Translations under genes and position numbers: made by a program | Source of the DNA: Cruorifilaria tuberocauda | Lineage: Eukaryota; Nematoda; Chromadorea; Rhabditida; Onchocercidae | Reading direction: 5' to 3' | DNA length: 23,049 nucleotides | Assembly (NCBI GenBank): GCA_013365365.1 | Contig: JABVXU010000739.1 | Coordinates: 1-23,049 of the forward strand | Part shown: positions 21,348 to 23,049 of the stretch, piece by piece | Layout: every line of letters begins with the position of its first letter | How positions within the stretch are numbered: the stretch's first letter is position 1 | The notes under the pieces: model-generated | Database searches by the model: none | Told to the model about the DNA's origin: nothing | Seen by the model: the letters and a program-made list of their open reading frames with translations, nothing else

Positions 21348-21413
21348 ACTGTTCGCCGATTAAAGTGATACATGAGTTGGGTTTAGAACGTCGTGAGACA
21401 GTTCGTTTTCTAT
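21227..21413 (+). pseudogene. 23S rRNA fragment, Wolbachia-like (nuclear endosymbiont transfer), decayed
   Basis: The segment reads as domain V of bacterial 23S rRNA. Landmarks in order are GGTACGCCGGGGATA, AGAGTTCATATCGACGA, CCGTTTGGCACCTCG, GACTCATCACATCCTGGGGC, GGTCCCAAGGGTTCG, CTGTTCGCCGATTAAAGTG, GTTGGGTTTAGAACGTCGTG and AGACAGTTCG. They correspond to about E. coli positions 2435-2630. GGAGAAGGTCC and CGCCGATTAAAGTGATAC fit Anaplasmataceae such as Wolbachia better than E. coli. Similarity starts abruptly after A+T-rich DNA near 21227 and stops near 21413, so it is about 187 nt of a ~2.8-kb gene. Substitutions hit catalytic-centre bases: GATAACAGG is GATAGCAGG (A2451 to G) and CTCGATGTC is CTCGGTGTC (A2503 to G). 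It cannot be a working rRNA gene. It lies 229 nt downstream of the LRR gene stop, on the opposite strand. A mitochondrial origin is unlikely because nematode mitochondrial rRNA is far more A+T-rich and reduced. Confidence 0.9.
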
Positions 21414-21642
21414 ATAAAATGACTAACTGAATTAGCAATTGTGATCAACCATATTATAAATTATCATGATATTTTGTATGTTCCTACGATAGTAAAAAGT
21501 TATAAAATCAATACTTTTTTTAATGTCAAGAAATTTTAGAAATTATTGAGAAGAATTAATTTACTCACAAATTATTAATGGTTTAAGAGACATTTGCAAA
21601 GCGGTTTTAAAAATGAAATTGATAATCTGATAAAATAGCTTA
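21414..21642 (-). other. 3' flank of the LRR gene
   Basis: A+T-rich DNA between the 23S fragment and the TGA of the LRR gene, in its downstream direction, so it probably includes the 3' UTR. No canonical AATAAA was picked out near the stop. Confidence 0.4.
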
Positions 21643-21814
21643 TCATCGATTAGCACCAGGATCATAACGCATGCTACGTACTAAACCATTCCAATGGATG
21701 CCTCGTAAATTAATACTTTTGAGAAATTGAACTTCTATCGATGGATCAATCCGATCACACAATTCACAACTTTCCAAATATAATTCAGTCAGTTTCGGTA
21801 GTGAAGTTAATGCC
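21643..21814 (-). CDS. Terminal exon of a leucine-rich-repeat protein gene
   Basis: A minus-strand exon preceded by acceptor CTTTTTCAG (AG complement 21815-21816). One base completes a codon and 56 codons run to a TGA at 21643-21645. The reading starts ALTSLPKLTELYLESCEL, a clear LxxLxxLxL LRR consensus, with a second unit at VQFLKSINLRGIHWNGL, and ends MRYDPGANR. LRR domains are protein-interaction solenoids. Which family (F-box/LRR, ZYG-11/ZER-1-like or extracellular) cannot be told from these residues. An alternative donor TTTA|GTACGT before the stop would leave a phase-0 end that could join a further exon. The stop reading is simpler. The 5' phase does not match the exon at 22816-23017 directly, so an exon of 3n+2 nt is probably missing between them. 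Confidence 0.72.
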
Positions 21815-21995
21815 CTGAAAAAGACTATCTATTATTTTTACTTAGTTCGTATTACATTTCATGTTTATCACGTTTTCAAGCAGTTCCTACATTAAGCATT
21901 TCCTTAACCTTAAAAAAAGACGAAAATTTAATTAGTCACAGCAGTTACCTACATCTAAAAGTATTGCAAAAACTTCAACAGTTTAATTTCTTATC

Positions 21996-22046
21996 ATTAC
22001 GTGAGTTCCGCAAGTTATGGATTATTACGTGAATTCCGTAAGTTAC
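21996..22046. repeat. 28-bp direct duplication
   Basis: ATTACGTGAGTTCCGCAAGT at 21996 and ATTACGTGAATTCCGTAAGT at 22024 are offset by 28 bp and differ by two transitions. Confidence 0.85.
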
Positions 22047-22130
22047 AGATGATACTTAAGTTATTACGAGAATAAAATTCTAACGAAACAGATTCAAAAG
22101 AAGGTAAAGTAAAATTGCTTATATAAAAAT

Positions 22131-22186
22131 TGTAAGCTAACTTAAGCTGTAAGCTGTAAGTTGTAAATTGTAAGTTAACTTAAGCT
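22131..22186. repeat. GTAAGCT/GTAAGTT short tandem repeats
   Basis: TGTAAGCTAACTTAAGC recurs as TGTAAGTTAACTTAAGC about 40 bp later, with 7-bp GTAAGCT/GTAAGTT/GTAAATT units between. TTAACTTAA is self-complementary, giving local palindromes. Confidence 0.8.
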
Positions 22187-22336
22187 AAAAATTGTAAAAC
22201 TCAAAAGTAATGAAATTAAATGTACGTGTAAAATCGCTTCAACTGATCATTGGTAGTGAATAAAGCATTCCAAATATGTACAAAGCACAGAGAGCGATGT
22301 GTTAGTAAGAAACATATCAATAATTCAGGATATTTT

Positions 22337-22506
22337 GCAGTACTATATCGTACACCAAACTGTAATACAAAACATTATCATAACAATCTTATCGTATCAT
22401 AACAATCCTACCGTAATTTTTGCGGTACTATATCGTATACCAAACTGTAATACAAAACACTATCGTAACAGTCTTATCGTATCATAAGAATCCTACCGTA
22501 AATTTA
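22337..22506. repeat. 85-bp tandem duplication
   Basis: The copies 22337-22421 and 22422-22506 share GC(A/G)GTACTATATCGTA, CACCAAAC / TACCAAAC, TGTAATACAAAACA, TCTTATCGTATCATAA and ATCCTACCGTAA. Differences are a handful of mostly transition changes, so the duplication is fairly recent. The short plus-strand open frame at 22299-22487 is explained by it. Confidence 0.93.
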
Positions 22507-22815
22507 ATACAATGAAAAGCTTTAAAAAATAAATGAAATTCTTTTGCTGCACTTTTATCATCTTTTAAATGAGATTTTAACTACGCCTACCTAAATATAT
22601 TAATCAATAATAAATAAATAAGAGTTATCATTTAGTGATAAAAGTGTTACATTTTGTATCCTTTACGTGTAACACGTGTTATCGTCAACATCATCCCCCT
22701 ATAAATTCTCAAAAATCTAACTTTTCTCAACTGCCAAATTTTGAAATTGAAATTTTCAACTGTAATTAATTAATTAATCAAAAGTCAAAAGGTAATAAAA
22801 ATTCAATATACTTAC

Positions 22816-23017
22816 ACTTATATGTTTTAATCTGTATAGATTGCAATGGCTCTCACATAATGAGCATAATATTCTGGCTAAAGTATCATAGGCACAATTG
22901 AGGACAAGTGTCTCCAGGTGTTCCAGGTAACGTAAAGGTGGTACCTCTAATCGATAAGAGCATCCTATAACTGATTGTCTATTACGCAGCTCATGATAAT
23001 CGATTAAAGAATTAAAG
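22816..23017 (-). CDS. Exon of the leucine-rich-repeat protein gene
   Basis: A minus-strand exon ending at a consensus donor GTAAGT (complement 22810-22815). A plausible acceptor TTTTATTTAG has its AG complement at 23018-23019, giving a one-base start. The frame is also open to the window edge, so a longer exon is possible. The reading includes NSLIDYHELRNRQSVIGCSY, RLEVPPLRYLEHLETLVLN and CESHCNLYRLKHIS. Leu spacing in LRYLEHLETLVLNC and LYRLKHIS fits LRR units about 30 residues apart. Five cysteines occur. It precedes the terminal LRR exon at 21643-21814 in the same gene. The start codon and N-terminal domains lie beyond the right edge. No specific family is recognised. Confidence 0.72.
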
Positions 23018-23049
23018 CTAAATAAAATTTCTATTTGATTATATGGAAT

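Larger units (their letters stand above)
21815..22815 (-). other. Intron of the LRR gene with several tandem duplications
   Basis: The interval between the two LRR exons is about 1 kb. It holds the 28-bp, 7-bp and 85-bp repeats listed separately. Spacing and phase of the LRRs predict a further short exon here, but I could not identify it. A strong-looking acceptor/donor pair near 21944-21958 would enclose only six bases. Confidence 0.55.

Noticed and set aside
21227..21413. Functional or mitochondrial rRNA gene
   Set aside because: Only ~187 nt are present, with catalytic bases altered. Nematode mitochondrial rRNA is much more A+T-rich and lacks this degree of bacterial identity.
1..23049. 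tRNA genes, spliced-leader RNA gene or transposase
   Set aside because: I looked for T-loop (GGTTCGA) and SL1-like words and for transposase or reverse-transcriptase motifs. The only GGTTCGA hit belongs to the 23S fragment.

Overview
The window looks like nuclear DNA of a nematode, most likely a filarial (Onchocercidae) species. It is very A+T-rich (about three quarters or more by eye) and dense in microsatellites and minisatellites. No long continuous ORF or bacterial operon is present. The credible coding sequence is in short exons of 120-300 bp on the minus strand, bounded by nematode-style TTTCAG acceptors and GT donors in compatible phases. The strongest taxonomic clue is a ~187-bp bacterial 23S rRNA fragment at 21227-21413 with Anaplasmataceae/Wolbachia-like wording. 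Such fragments are known in filarial nuclear genomes as transfers from the Wolbachia endosymbiont.

Right end (21643-23049, minus strand): two exons of a leucine-rich-repeat protein gene. Its 5' part lies at or beyond the right edge and it probably ends at a TGA at 21643-21645. The two exons do not join in phase, so a small exon between them is probably unseen. The intron holds short tandem duplications (28-bp, 7-bp and 85-bp periods). Just downstream of the gene lie the 23S rRNA fragment and, beyond it, an unusual cluster of palindromes and direct repeats (20961-21147).

Middle (15522 down to 12751, minus strand): four exons of one cysteine-rich protein gene. All four join without a phase break, giving 187 residues with eight cysteines. 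They resemble secreted nematode extracellular-matrix or egg-type cysteine-rich domains; the CPG4 type is only a guess. A fifth exon at 607-902 also joins in phase, across a putative 11.8-kb intron, and would add a Gln/Met/Ala-rich tail. The 5' end with start codon and signal peptide was not found.

The rest is intron or intergenic DNA with many repeats: a 21-bp minisatellite whose units encode a heptad on the minus strand (18937-19322), a ~36-bp minisatellite just past a splice donor (13888-14276), a three-copy ~170-185-bp unit carrying (GA)n (11661-12200), 26-bp and 28-bp tandem triplications, and GAAT, AAT, GTAA and GA microsatellites. No tRNA, CRISPR array, transposase, spliced-leader gene or intact mobile element was recognised. 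The most notable item is the decayed endosymbiont rRNA fragment beside the palindromic repeat cluster.
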